Assembly (NCBI RefSeq): GCF_019145355.1
Contig: NZ_JAHSTY010000002.1
Span: forward strand, 496,001-560,000
Direction: 5' to 3'
Source of the DNA: Pseudomonas azadiae
Lineage (GTDB): Bacteria > Pseudomonadota > Gammaproteobacteria > Pseudomonadales > Pseudomonadaceae
Length of the DNA stretch: 64,000 nt
Below, one piece after another: positions 1-8,080 of the stretch. Positions within the stretch are counted from its first letter, which is position 1. Each line of letters opens with the position of its first letter. The notes under the pieces are model-generated. The model made no database searches and had not been told where the DNA came from. It saw only the letters and a list, made by a program, of their open reading frames with translations. The translations under genes and the position numbers were made by a program.

Positions 1-536
1 ATCCCAAGGAAGTCACCAGCCTCGGCTTGCTGGGGATCGCAGCCTTTGAAGGCCAGCGTTATCAGGAAGCGATCGACTATTGGAACCGTCTGTTGGCGCA
101 ACTGCCAGCGCAAGACAACTCCCGTGCGGCGCTGCAGGGCGGGATTGATCGCGCTGCGCAAAAGCTCAAGGAGAGCGGTGGCACTGTTGCGCAAAAAAGC
201 GTCATGAAAGTGCGTGTAGATTTATCCGCCGAGGTCAAAGCCAAAGCCCTGCCCACCGACAGCGTGTTCATCTTCGCCCGCGCCGTGAACGGCCCGCCGG
301 CGCCGTTGGCGGCCAAGCGCGTCAGCGTCGCCGAGTTGCCGGTCACCGTCGAACTGGGCGATGCCGACGCGATGATGCCGCAGTTGAAACTGTCCAACTT
401 CCCTGAAGTCCAACTGGTTGCACGCATATCCCGTGCCGGTCAGCCGACCACGGGCGAGTGGATCGGCCGCAGCCAACCCCTGGCCAGCGGCACCACTGCG
501 CTGCAGCAACTGACCATCGACACTCCGGACAAGTAA
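1..536 (+). CDS. ccmI: Cytochrome c biogenesis protein CcmI, C-terminal part
   Basis: The gene is cut by the window start; 177 C-terminal residues remain, read in the frame that opens at base 3. CcmI (CycH) is an inner-membrane protein with a periplasmic TPR domain that presents apocytochrome c to the CcmFH haem lyase. Visible are a last TPR-like helix pair ([20 protein letters not shown]) and the beta-rich C-terminal domain typical of pseudomonad CcmI, with the segment [20 protein letters not shown] near its middle. The rest of the ccm operon would lie upstream of the window. A small lipoprotein gene follows after 16 bp and is probably co-transcribed. The family assignment rests on recognising this C-terminal domain; the diagnostic N-terminal membrane segments are outside the window. 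Confidence 0.85.
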   Translation, partial: PKEVTSLGLLGIAAFEGQRYQEAIDYWNRLLAQLPAQDNSRAALQGGIDRAAQKLKESGGTVAQKSVMKVRVDLSAEVKAKALPTDSVFIFARAVNGPPAPLAAKRVSVAELPVTVELGDADAMMPQLKLSNFPEVQLVARISRAGQPTTGEWIGRSQPLASGTTALQQLTIDTPDK

Positions 537-552
537 TTTCGAGGAAACGCCC

Positions 553-948
553 ATGACCGCATTTGCACGCATCACCCTGCTCAGCCTGGTACTGGGCCTG
601 AGCGCCTGTGCGGTCCACCGCCCACCTCCGGGGCCCACCGGCCCGACCATCCCGCCGTCGGGCCCGGCGACCCAGCCGAGCACCCAACCCTCCGGCCCGG
701 TGACCCCACCGCCGAAGCCGGTGCCGAGTAAATCCCCAACCTTCGCTCCACCACCGGGCGCGGCCAGCCACTGGGACGGCAAGATGCAGGTGTATGTGCT
801 CGACGACCAGCCCGACACCTTCTACCGCCAGCGCACTTACTACCGCTGGAGCAACGGCTGGAGCCGCTCGATCAGCCCCAACGGTCCCTGGGAAGAGACC
901 GACGTGCAGGGCGTGCCACCGGGGCTGAGCAAGCAGTACGCGCACTGA
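553..948 (+). CDS. Proline-rich outer-membrane lipoprotein, function unknown
   Basis: 131 residues. A lipoprotein signal peptide is clear: a hydrophobic stretch followed by the lipobox LSAC with Cys19. Next comes a Pro/Gly/Thr-rich spacer (about residues 22-75) that probably spans the periplasm or cell wall. A small aromatic-rich C-terminal domain follows, with YVLDDQPDTFYRQRTYYRWS and GPWEETDVQGVPPGL; this pattern recurs in small lipoproteins of pseudomonads with no assigned role. The start has a good ribosome site (GAGGAA, 540-545). The gene lies 16 bp behind ccmI and ends in a strong terminator, so it is probably the last gene of the ccm transcript. A role in cytochrome maturation is not supported by sequence. 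Confidence 0.75.
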   Translation: MTAFARITLLSLVLGLSACAVHRPPPGPTGPTIPPSGPATQPSTQPSGPVTPPPKPVPSKSPTFAPPPGAASHWDGKMQVYVLDDQPDTFYRQRTYYRWSNGWSRSISPNGPWEETDVQGVPPGLSKQYAH

Positions 949-950
949 CA

Positions 951-977
951 AAAGGCGACCTTCGGGTCGCCTTTTTC
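951..977 (+). terminator. Rho-independent terminator after the ccmI-lipoprotein unit
   Basis: AAAGGCGACC, loop TTCG, GGTCGCCTTTTT: a perfect GC-rich stem with a tetraloop and a T tract, directly after the stop codon at 948. Confidence 0.9.
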
Positions 978-1017
978 CTGCCTGTGAACACAGCCTCAGT
1001 CCAGCGAAGATCTTTTT

Positions 1018-1105
1018 GTGGGAGCCGGGCTTGCCCGCGATGGCGGTGTGTCAGGCGCCGGTTCGTTTGCCGGTACACCGCCATCGCAGGCAAGCCAGCT
1101 CCCAC
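1018..1105. repeat. REP doublet 1
   Basis: Two inverted REP units (GTGGGAGCCGGGCTTGCCCG... and ...GGCAAGCCAGCTCCCAC) with a short spacer. The left unit deviates from the usual GTGGGAGCTGGCTTGCC form. Confidence 0.85.
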
Positions 1106-1205
1106 AGGAGATCACCTCGCTATCAAGGCACGGCACACTCCCGATCCAGCACTTCATTCACCCGTAATCGTGCCATCTCACCGGTCTGCACAACGGCCAC
1201 TACCT

Positions 1206-1268
1206 GTTTTGATGGGCGCACCGAACGTAGTGCGCGGCGGCTGGTACTCCGGTAATGTGGCCGCGATC
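1206..1268 (+). pseudogene. phnM: Remnant of phnM (C-P lyase pathway diphosphatase)
   Basis: Translated in the frame of base 1206 this 63-bp stretch gives VLMGAPNVVRGGWYSGNVAA followed by ID. This matches the highly conserved PhnM segment of the type VLMGAPN[IV]VRGGSHSGNVAA (compare E. coli PhnM). PhnM is the alpha-D-ribose 1-methylphosphonate 5-triphosphate diphosphatase encoded just before phnN in phn operons. Nothing recognisable of PhnM lies before or after; the match ends where the phnN ribosome site begins. I infer that an internal deletion removed most of a C-P lyase operon and left this island joined to phnN. Confidence 0.8.
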
Positions 1269-1291
1269 GACAAGCGAAGAGGGTGTTTTTG

Positions 1292-1864
1292 ATGGCAGGC
1301 AGGTTGATCTATCTCATCGGGCCTTCCGGCTCGGGCAAGGACAGCTTGCTGGACGCCGCACGAGCACGCTTGGCCGAGCGCGGTTGCCGCATCGTGCGCC
1401 GCGTTATCACCCGCTCGGCCGAAGCGATGGGCGAAGCGGCGCAAGGCGTCAGCCCGCAGCAGTTTGCCGCGATGCAGGCCGAGGGCGCGTTTGCGCTCAG
1501 TTGGCAGGCGAATGGCTTGTCCTACGGCATTCCCCGGCAGATCGACGACTGGCTGGCGGCAGGTGATGATGTGCTGGTCAATGGCTCCCGCGCGCACCTG
1601 GCGCAGGCGCGCGAACGTTACCCGACGGCGCTGGTGTTGCTGCTGACGGTGGACCAGGCGGTGCTGCGCCAGCGCTTGATCGCACGGGGTCGTGAAGCGC
1701 TGGCGGATATCGAGGCGCGGCTGGCGCGCAATGCGCAGTTCACCGCCGGGTTGATCACCGGCAATGGCGCGGGGTTGTTCGTTCTGGATAACTCCGGGCC
1801 TTTGGAACATACGGTCGAACGCCTGCTGTGTTGCCTCGACCACGGGCATTCTGCATACGCCTGA
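1292..1864 (+). CDS. phnN: Ribose 1,5-bisphosphate phosphokinase PhnN
   Basis: 190 residues from the ATG at 1292, which has the ribosome site GAAGAGGG 8 bp upstream; a GTG at 1283 in frame would add three residues. PhnN phosphorylates ribose 1,5-bisphosphate to PRPP, the last step of phosphonate breakdown. It has the guanylate-kinase-like fold: P-loop GPSGSGKD at residues 10-17, RRVITR near 35-40 and the LID-type segment LRQRLIARGR. Length is normal for the family. It stands alone except for the phnM remnant directly upstream, so its former pathway partners are missing here. It may now act only in PRPP salvage, or may simply not yet have decayed; the intact frame favours some retained use. 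Confidence 0.88.
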   Translation: MAGRLIYLIGPSGSGKDSLLDAARARLAERGCRIVRRVITRSAEAMGEAAQGVSPQQFAAMQAEGAFALSWQANGLSYGIPRQIDDWLAAGDDVLVNGSRAHLAQARERYPTALVLLLTVDQAVLRQRLIARGREALADIEARLARNAQFTAGLITGNGAGLFVLDNSGPLEHTVERLLCCLDHGHSAYA

Positions 1865-1891
1865 CATGGTCATGGGTATCGACACGAACTT

Positions 1892-2023
1892 GTAGTGAGC
1901 GGGCTTGCCCCGCGCTGGGGGGCGAAGCCGCCCCAAACCAGGCGACTCGGTTTTATCTGTAAATCAGCGGTGACTGTATTAGGGCGGCTTCGCCCCCCGG
2001 CGCGGGGCAAGCCCGCTCACTAC
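1892..2023. repeat. REP doublet 2 (GTAGTGAGCGGGCTTGCCCC type)
   Basis: A long doublet of the second REP class: GTAGTGAGCGGGCTTGCCCC at the left and its reverse complement at the right, each with an inner stem GGCGAAGCCGCCC / GGGCGGCTTCGCC. The same class recurs at 23056-23187. Confidence 0.88.
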
Positions 2024-2041
2024 AGTGTGTAGCTTCGCCAT

Positions 2042-2938
2042 TTAGTCTGGGCGCAGGGCCCCGGCCAACAACTGCTCCACATATTCCACAAACGCCCGCG
2101 CCTTGGCGCTCGCCATCCTGCCGGTGGGGAATACCGCCCATAAGTCCCGGGCCGGCAATGTCCAATCGGTCAGCACCGGCTTCACGTCGCCGCTGGCCAG
2201 TTCCGGGGCAAACATCCAGGTGGATGACAAGGTCAGTCCCAGGTGGCCCAACACGGCTGCGCGTACGCCTTCGGCCGCTGTGACGCGCACGCGGCCATGG
2301 GCGAGCAGCGGGTATCGGGTGTCGCCTTGGGTGAAGTGCCAATGGGAGCCTTCGCCGCGGGTGTAGATCACGGCCTCGTGTCGCAACAGATCCGCCGGCG
2401 TGGCGGGTTCGCCGCAGCGTTCGAAGTAGGCCGGGGTGCCGAGGATGACGCACGGCGATTCGCCGATTTTGCGTGCCGTCAGGCTCGAGTCGACCAGATT
2501 GCCCATGCGCAGCGCCACGTCGATGCCTTCCTCGACCAGGTTGAGGCTGCGGTCGTCGAGTACCACGTCCACATTCAACTCGGGAAATTGCGCAAGGAAG
2601 GGCCCCAAGTGAGGAACGATATGCATCCGGGCGAAGGTCACCGGAGCGCTGATCCTCAGACTGCCCGTGAGCCCCGCGCCGGCGCCACGGGCTGCGGCGT
2701 CGGCCGCGTCAGCTTCATCAATGGCGCGCCGGGCCTTTTCGAAAAACGCCAGGCCTGCCTCGGTTGGCGTCAGGCCCCGCGTGGAGCGCAGCACCAAACG
2801 TACCGCCAGGCGCGTTTCCAGTTGCGCAATGCTTTTGGAGACAGCGGGCTGACCGATACCCAGGCGCTTGGCGGCAGCGGAGAACGAGCCGGTTTCGACG
2901 ACGTGAACGAAGGTTTCCATGGCGGTGAGGCGGTCCAT
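2042..2938 (-). CDS. LysR-family transcriptional regulator
   Basis: 298 residues from the ATG at 2938, preceded by AGGGAACACC; an upstream in-frame start would add 20 residues lacking family similarity. The N-terminus MDRLTAMETFVHVVETGSFS starts the winged helix-turn-helix (about residues 1-60), with the recognition region GIGQPAVSKSI. The rest is the LysR substrate-binding domain, of the CrgA/DsdC-like group common beside dehydrogenase or transporter genes (segments GSLRISAPVTF and HWHF). No obvious divergent target starts nearby: the next plus-strand gene is a protease whose start lies 403 bp away, across an AT-rich region. It could regulate that gene or itself; the sequence does not decide. 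Confidence 0.9.
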   Translation of the reverse strand: MDRLTAMETFVHVVETGSFSAAAKRLGIGQPAVSKSIAQLETRLAVRLVLRSTRGLTPTEAGLAFFEKARRAIDEADAADAAARGAGAGLTGSLRISAPVTFARMHIVPHLGPFLAQFPELNVDVVLDDRSLNLVEEGIDVALRMGNLVDSSLTARKIGESPCVILGTPAYFERCGEPATPADLLRHEAVIYTRGEGSHWHFTQGDTRYPLLAHGRVRVTAAEGVRAAVLGHLGLTLSSTWMFAPELASGDVKPVLTDWTLPARDLWAVFPTGRMASAKARAFVEYVEQLLAGALRPD

Positions 2939-3341
2939 CGGTGTTCCCTGTTTAGCTTGGCGGCGCTCAAGCCTAAGGCGATGAACGAAGGGTGTCATGT
3001 GTTTCCAGCGTTGAGCAGCTGGGTTTTCAATATCCGGTTAACGAATATGTCCCGAGCGATCAGAAAATGAAGTAGTGGAACAAAAAAATGTTCTTTAGTT
3101 TTTGTTTTTCTCTTGTGAAAACAACTTGATGCCGTTCAGCGCGTTATGTGTTTGAGTATTTAAAATGCGAGTGGTTTTTTAATTATATCGCCTCGTATTT
3201 CGAGCTGCGAACGTGTTGCGCTCAGTACCAAATTTACGTTGGTGTTGGCTTTTTCTGTGTGGGAGCTTATCTGCGTTGTTGATGACAAGAACGCCGATTG
3301 AGTTGATTCGGCCCTCTTTATTAAAGCTTAAGGCCCCTCTA
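2939..3341. other. AT-rich intergenic region upstream of the serralysin gene
   Basis: About 400 bp between the divergent lysR gene and the protease start. It is clearly more AT-rich than the surrounding DNA, especially 3065-3210, which fits a horizontally acquired protease or a promoter bound by H-NS-like MvaT proteins. In-frame GTG (3213) and ATG (3282) codons precede the preferred start at 3342 but lack good ribosome sites. I see no further gene or clear operator. Confidence 0.5.
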
Positions 3342-4850
3342 ATGAATAACTATGACCTGCGTAGTGGCAGTTTCCTTAATGACCTGCTGGTGTCGGATAC
3401 TGGTCCGTTTGGAGTGAGATTTGGTAACAAACCCTCTTACACAACGGACCAGGCAGCCAAACAGCTCACGCGGCAAAACCTGCGTTTTCATGACCGAAAC
3501 GGCGATTCCAAAATCGATGTGAATTACACGGTGGATAACAGTTTCACTCGCGCCCAGCAGCATCGCGTCCGCCAGGCGCTGCAGTCCTGGCAGGATGTGG
3601 CCAATATCAATTTCCGCGAGCAGGGAGGCGGCTCGGACGGCACGCTCAACATTCGCAACGATCCACGCTCAGCGGGGGGGATTGCAACATTTCCCAGCCG
3701 TTACACGACCAACCCCTCGGCCACGATTGGCACGAAGGGAGAAAGCGCATCCCCGGGGCTGGGCAGTCACTTTGCGGTGACGACCATACATGAGATCGGC
3801 CACGCCATCGGCCTGCACCACCCTGGAAACTACGACGGCGGCGGCTTCAGTTACAAGAGGAATGCGGTCTACGCCGAGGATACGAAAGCGCGCTCGGTGA
3901 TGAGTTATTGGTCGGAGCGGGAGCACAAAGGTCACGACTTCAAGTTGCAAAATCCGTCTGCGCCTATGATGGACGATATCGCGGCTGCGCAACGCTTGTA
4001 CGGAGCCAACCATCAAACCCGTCACACCGACACCACCTATGGCTTCAATTCAAACACCGAGCGGGAGGCGTTGAGCCTCAAGAGCGCTACGGACCAGCCG
4101 GTCTTTTGTGTGTGGGACGGCGGGGGTGTCGACACCCTGGATTTCTCCGGGTTTTCCCAAGACCAAGTCATCAATTTGAACGCCGAGTCGTTTTCTGACG
4201 TCGGCGGTTTGAAAGGCAATGTCTCCATCGCCAAGGACTGTAGAGTTGAAAACGCAATCGGCGGCGCGGGTCGGGACACCCTGTTGGGGAATGAGGCTGC
4301 TAACCGGCTCAAGGGCGGTGGCAGGGGCGATACCCTCAAAGGCGGTGGCGGCGCGGACACCTTTGTCTACGACAAGGCCAGTGACTCCCTGCCGTCCGAC
4401 CCTGACATGATCGAGGACTTCACCAGCGGCACCGATACGATCGACGTGTCGGGCGCGGTGAGGGAGGCGGGTGTACAGGCGCTGGTGTTTACGGATCGGT
4501 TCACTGGGCGAGCCGGGGAGGCGGTGCTCGAGCATGATGCCAGTACGGGACGTTCAAGCCTGGCCATTGACCTCAAGGGCAAGGGCGAAGCGAGCCTGGT
4601 GCTCAGCAGCAAGGGGGAGATCAAGTCAAACGATGTGCGTTGGGATGGACAGGCGCCTGAGGTCCAGCCAGCGCCAACCCCAACCCCAACGCCAGCCCCA
4701 GCCCCCGTCCCGTTGCAGGATAAAAAACCGGAAGACACCGTCGGCTTGATCCAAATGTTTGCCATTACCCTGTTAGCGTCTTTCTCGCGGCTGCTGAGCC
4801 TGCTGACGTCGCCGTCCGGCCAGGCATCGGCAGGAAAAAAACAGCCTTAA
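3342..4850 (+). CDS. Serralysin-family (M10B) metalloprotease with RTX domain and unusual C-terminal tail
   Basis: 502 residues from ATG 3342 (upstream in-frame starts would add up to 43). Serralysins are zinc proteases exported by type I secretion. The zinc motif HEIGHAIGLHH lies at about 150-160 and the Met-turn SVMSYW at about 185-190. The segment YGFNSNTER and the following PSLGGLKGNVSIA-like region closely resemble AprA of pseudomonads. Degenerate glycine-rich RTX repeats begin near residue 307 (GGAGRDTLLG, GGGRGDTLKGGGGADTFVYD). Typical family members end soon after with a hydrophobic secretion signal; here a Pro-Thr/Ala linker (about 444-458) leads to a hydrophobic, Leu/Ser-rich tail ending GKKQP. 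No aprDEF exporter or aprI inhibitor gene lies beside it. It is probably a secreted or surface-held paralogue of AprA. Confidence 0.85.
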   Translation: MNNYDLRSGSFLNDLLVSDTGPFGVRFGNKPSYTTDQAAKQLTRQNLRFHDRNGDSKIDVNYTVDNSFTRAQQHRVRQALQSWQDVANINFREQGGGSDGTLNIRNDPRSAGGIATFPSRYTTNPSATIGTKGESASPGLGSHFAVTTIHEIGHAIGLHHPGNYDGGGFSYKRNAVYAEDTKARSVMSYWSEREHKGHDFKLQNPSAPMMDDIAAAQRLYGANHQTRHTDTTYGFNSNTEREALSLKSATDQPVFCVWDGGGVDTLDFSGFSQDQVINLNAESFSDVGGLKGNVSIAKDCRVENAIGGAGRDTLLGNEAANRLKGGGRGDTLKGGGGADTFVYDKASDSLPSDPDMIEDFTSGTDTIDVSGAVREAGVQALVFTDRFTGRAGEAVLEHDASTGRSSLAIDLKGKGEASLVLSSKGEIKSNDVRWDGQAPEVQPAPTPTPTPAPAPVPLQDKKPEDTVGLIQMFAITLLASFSRLLSLLTSPSGQASAGKKQP

Positions 4851-4859
4851 GTCCATGAC

Positions 4860-6056
4860 TCAAGCCGTGGCAACCCTGGCCTGACGCGACGCACTCAAAA
4901 ACCGCAACAGCGCCACCAGCGGGAACGCGCTGCCCACCAGCATCACACCCAGCCAGCCGCCGTGTTCGTACACGCTGCTGGCGATCGCCGAGCCGAAGGC
5001 GCCGCCGATGAAGATGCTGGTCATGTACAGCGCGTTCAAGCGGCTGCGGCTTTTGGCGTCGAGGGCGTAGACGGCGCGTTGGCCGAGGACCATGTTCATC
5101 TGCACGCAGAAATCCAGGACCACGCCGGTCACGGCCAGGCCGATCACGCTGTACAACGGGTGTACAAAAGCCGGCAGGAAGCTCAGCACCGCCAGAACCA
5201 TGGCAAGCAGCGACGCGCGGTGGGTGTGGCCGGCATCGGCCAGGCGGCCGGCAATCGGCGCGGCGATGGCGCCGATGGCGCCCACCAGGGCGAAGAGTGC
5301 GATCTGGGTCTGGCTCAGGCCATGGTTGCGCACCAGTTCCAGCGGGACGGCGGTCCAGAACAGGCTGAAGCTGGCGAACATGCAGCCTTGGTAGAACGCC
5401 CGTTGACGCAGCACCGGTTGTTCACGCAGCAGGGTGCCCAGGGAACGCAGCAGTTGGCCATAGCTGGCGCTGTGGTCGGGCTGGCGCTTGGGGATGGTCA
5501 TCAGCAACACCACGCTGATAAACGCCATCAACGCCGCCGCCGCCATGAACATCGCACGCCAGCCGAAGTGATCCGCCACGACGCTGGACACGGGCCGGGC
5601 CAGCAGGATGCCTAGCAACAGGCCGCCCATGATGCTGCCGACCACACGGCCACGGGACTCGGCCGGCGCCAGGTGCGCGGCCAGGGGAATCAGGATCTGT
5701 ACCGATACCGAACTGAAACCGATCAGCAACGACACCAGCAGGAACAGGTTCGGTTGTTCGGTCACCGCTGCGCCCAGCAGGCTGGCGATGGCGAGTACAG
5801 TGGTGGCGATCATCAGCTTGCGGTTTTCCAGCAGGTCACCCAGGGGTACCAGGAAAAATAGGCCCAGGGCGTAGCCGATTTGCGTCAGCGATACGATCAG
5901 ACTGGCCATGGCGGGCGAGAGGCCGATGTCCGGCGCGATCATTTCGATGATCGGCTGCGCGTAGTAGATGTTGGCGACGATCGCGCCGCAGCAAAACGCA
6001 AACAGCAGCACCATCCCGCGGGTCATGGTGCTTGTGGCATGTGGGGTAGCGTTCAT
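4860..6056 (-). CDS. MFS transporter, probable drug or metabolite exporter
   Basis: 398 residues starting at MNATPHATSTM (ATG at 6056, GAGAAC just upstream). Longer in-frame extension lacks transporter character. Twelve membrane segments fit the 12-TM major facilitator layout; the loop motif GDLLENRKLM after TM2 is the MFS signature (G-D-x(3)-R-[RK]). The sequence resembles the drug:H+ antiporter groups with the conserved N-terminal patch YYAQPI and the loop REQPVLRQRAFYQG. Neighbours give no clue to the substrate: the serralysin gene ends 9 bp away, convergent, and an exported protein is divergent. Confidence 0.85.
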   Translation of the reverse strand: MNATPHATSTMTRGMVLLFAFCCGAIVANIYYAQPIIEMIAPDIGLSPAMASLIVSLTQIGYALGLFFLVPLGDLLENRKLMIATTVLAIASLLGAAVTEQPNLFLLVSLLIGFSSVSVQILIPLAAHLAPAESRGRVVGSIMGGLLLGILLARPVSSVVADHFGWRAMFMAAAALMAFISVVLLMTIPKRQPDHSASYGQLLRSLGTLLREQPVLRQRAFYQGCMFASFSLFWTAVPLELVRNHGLSQTQIALFALVGAIGAIAAPIAGRLADAGHTHRASLLAMVLAVLSFLPAFVHPLYSVIGLAVTGVVLDFCVQMNMVLGQRAVYALDAKSRSRLNALYMTSIFIGGAFGSAIASSVYEHGGWLGVMLVGSAFPLVALLRFLSASRQARVATA

Positions 6057-6234
6057 GGTGTTCTCATAAAAGGCGAGGAAGATGGCGAGCGAGAGTAAAG
6101 ACAAGGCCCAACGCCGAGTAGGCCGCTCGCGGTGATAACACTCATGCCGGGAACTGATGACCGAAACGTTAAGGTTCAGTTGGATGGGCAATGATACATT
6201 CAGACACATCTGCCGAAACAGGAAATCCACTGCG

Positions 6235-6849
6235 ATGAAAATCACTTTGAACAAGATGCTCCTGGCTTCCACGCTGGCCGCCGCGATGGCCACTGGCTTG
6301 GCCCAGGCCGCCGACACTCCGCGCGTCGGCGTGCGCGGCGCCATTACGGCAATGCAGGGCGATGCGATGCACGTCAAGGTCAATAGCGGCGAAGACGTCA
6401 TCGTGCACCTGAACAAGGACACCCAGGTCCGCGCCGTTACCCTGGCCAGGATCGATGAGATCAAGCCGGGCAGCTACATCGGCTCCGCCGCCATGCCCAA
6501 TGCCGATGGCAGCCTGACTGCACTGGAAGTGCATGTGTTCCCACCGGCCATGGCCGGCACGGGGGATGGCCACCGCGCGTTTGACTTGAAAGAAGGCAGC
6601 AGCATGACCAACGGCACCGTCGGCGACCTGGTGGTCAGCAACGGACGTACGCTGACCGTCAAGTACAAGGGTGGCGAGCAGAAAATCGTGGTGCCGGAGG
6701 ATGTGCCGATCGTCAACCTGGAGCCTGGGGACCGCAGTTTGCTCAAGGTAGGCACGAAGGTGGTGTTGTTTGCCGCGCAGGGCGCGGACGGGACCATCAC
6801 CGCCCAGGCCATTTCGGCCGGCAAGGATGGTGTGACCCCCCCGATGTAA
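6235..6849 (+). CDS. Exported protein of unknown function (DUF5666-like)
   Basis: 204 residues from MKITLNKMLLAS (ATG 6235; AGGAAATCC upstream). A Sec signal peptide ends at about LAQA-ADT (residues 22-23). The mature part is beta-rich with two similar halves: GVRGAITAMQGDAMHVKVNS and NGTVGDLVVSNGRTLTVKY, each followed by an acidic segment (LNKDTQVRAV, VPEDVPIVNL). This duplicated short beta-barrel pattern resembles DUF5666 or OB-like domains in periplasmic proteins; I cannot give a function. The gene is divergent from the MFS gene (178 bp apart) and is followed by a REP doublet. Confidence 0.7.
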   Translation: MKITLNKMLLASTLAAAMATGLAQAADTPRVGVRGAITAMQGDAMHVKVNSGEDVIVHLNKDTQVRAVTLARIDEIKPGSYIGSAAMPNADGSLTALEVHVFPPAMAGTGDGHRAFDLKEGSSMTNGTVGDLVVSNGRTLTVKYKGGEQKIVVPEDVPIVNLEPGDRSLLKVGTKVVLFAAQGADGTITAQAISAGKDGVTPPM

Positions 6850-6870
6850 CTGCAAAAATACAAAACCAAT

Positions 6871-6955
6871 GTGGGAGCTGGCTTGCCTGCGATGCTGTCG
6901 CCTCGGTCTATCAGCCAGACCGAGGTGATGCTATCGCGGGCAAGCCAGCTCCCAC
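6871..6955. repeat. REP doublet 3
   Basis: GTGGGAGCTGGCTTGCCTGC at the left and ...GGCAAGCCAGCTCCCAC at the right, with a short palindromic spacer (CCTCGGTC / GACCGAGG). It lies between convergent genes. Confidence 0.9.
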
Positions 6956-6974
6956 ACTGATCGCGTTTCTTCAG

Positions 6975-7979
6975 TTACTGACCGGAATAGATCTGGTCAA
7001 ACACCCCACCATCATTGAAGTGGGTTTTCTGCACGGTGCGCCAGTCGCCAAAGGTCTTCTCTACCGACAGGAAGTCGACTTTCGGGAAGCGGTCGGTGTA
7101 CTTGGCCAACACGGTCGGATCACGCGGACGCAGGTAGTTGTTGGCTGCTATCTCTTGACCTTGCGGCGACCATAGATACTTCAAGTAATCCTCGGCAGCC
7201 GCACGGGTACCTTTCTTGTCGACGACTTTGTCGACCACCGACACCGGCGGTTCAGCTTCGGCGGAAACGCTTGGGTAGATCACTTCGAACTGATCGCGGC
7301 CGAATTCACGGGCGATCATTTCCGCTTCGTTTTCAAAGGTTACCAGCACGTCGCCGATCTGGTTGGTCATGAAGGTCGTCGTGGCGGCACGGCCGCCGGT
7401 ATCCAGCACCGGCGCCTGTTTGAACAGCTTGCCGACGAAGGCCTTGGCCTTGTCTTCATCGCCGCCGTTCTTCAACACGTAGCCCCAGGCCGACAGGTAG
7501 GTGTAGCGGCCGTTGCCCGAGGTTTTCGGGTTGGGCACGATCACCTGTACGCCGTCTTTCAAAAGATCCGGCCAATCCTTCAGGGCTTTGGGGTTGCCTT
7601 TGCGCACGATAAACACCGTGGCCGAGGTGAACGGCGCACTGTTGTTCGGCAGACGGGTGACCCAGTTGTCCGGCACCAGTTTGCCGTTGTCCGCCAGGGC
7701 GTTGATGTCGGTGGCCATGTTCATGGTGATCACGTCCGCCGGCAGGCCGTCGATGACCGAACGCGCTTGCTTGCTGGAGCCCCCGAAGGACATCTGCAGG
7801 GTCAGTTTGTCGTCCGGGTGCTCGGTTTCCCAGTGTTTCTGGAAGGCGGCGTTGTAGTCCTTGTAGAAATCGCGCATCACGTCGTAGGAAACGTTAAGCA
7901 GTGTGACGGGGGCAGCCTGGACGGCGCCGGCCAGGGCCAGGCCGGCGGCCAGGAGGGAGGCGCTAACGAGTTTTTTCAC
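6975..7979 (-). CDS. sbp: Periplasmic sulfate-binding protein
   Basis: 334 residues, a type II periplasmic binding protein of the Sbp/CysP group that delivers sulfate (or thiosulfate) to the CysTWA ABC importer. The signal peptide is MKKLVSASLLAAGLALAGAV with cleavage near AQA-A. Family landmarks are TLLNVSYDVMRDFYKDYN at the mature N-terminus, FGGSSKQARSVIDGL, VPNPKTSGNGRYTYL and VTFENEA. Length is normal. No cysT, cysW or cysA lies beside it, so it must use a permease encoded elsewhere. Sulfate-starvation control by CysB is usual for the family, but I did not identify a site. Confidence 0.92.
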   Translation of the reverse strand: MKKLVSASLLAAGLALAGAVQAAPVTLLNVSYDVMRDFYKDYNAAFQKHWETEHPDDKLTLQMSFGGSSKQARSVIDGLPADVITMNMATDINALADNGKLVPDNWVTRLPNNSAPFTSATVFIVRKGNPKALKDWPDLLKDGVQVIVPNPKTSGNGRYTYLSAWGYVLKNGGDEDKAKAFVGKLFKQAPVLDTGGRAATTTFMTNQIGDVLVTFENEAEMIAREFGRDQFEVIYPSVSAEAEPPVSVVDKVVDKKGTRAAAEDYLKYLWSPQGQEIAANNYLRPRDPTVLAKYTDRFPKVDFLSVEKTFGDWRTVQKTHFNDGGVFDQIYSGQ

Positions 7980-8080
7980 TGCTCATTCCTTGTTGTTCGA
8001 GAAGGTTGTCGATTCAGGGCAATATGCCAGCGACTATAGCGGGCGCGGCCTGGACGCTTAAAGATTAAAACGTACTGTGC

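Noticed and set aside
984..1292. Plus-strand ORF of 102 codons from 984
   Set aside because: Most of it is REP sequence; only the final 21 codons have meaning, as the phnM remnant.
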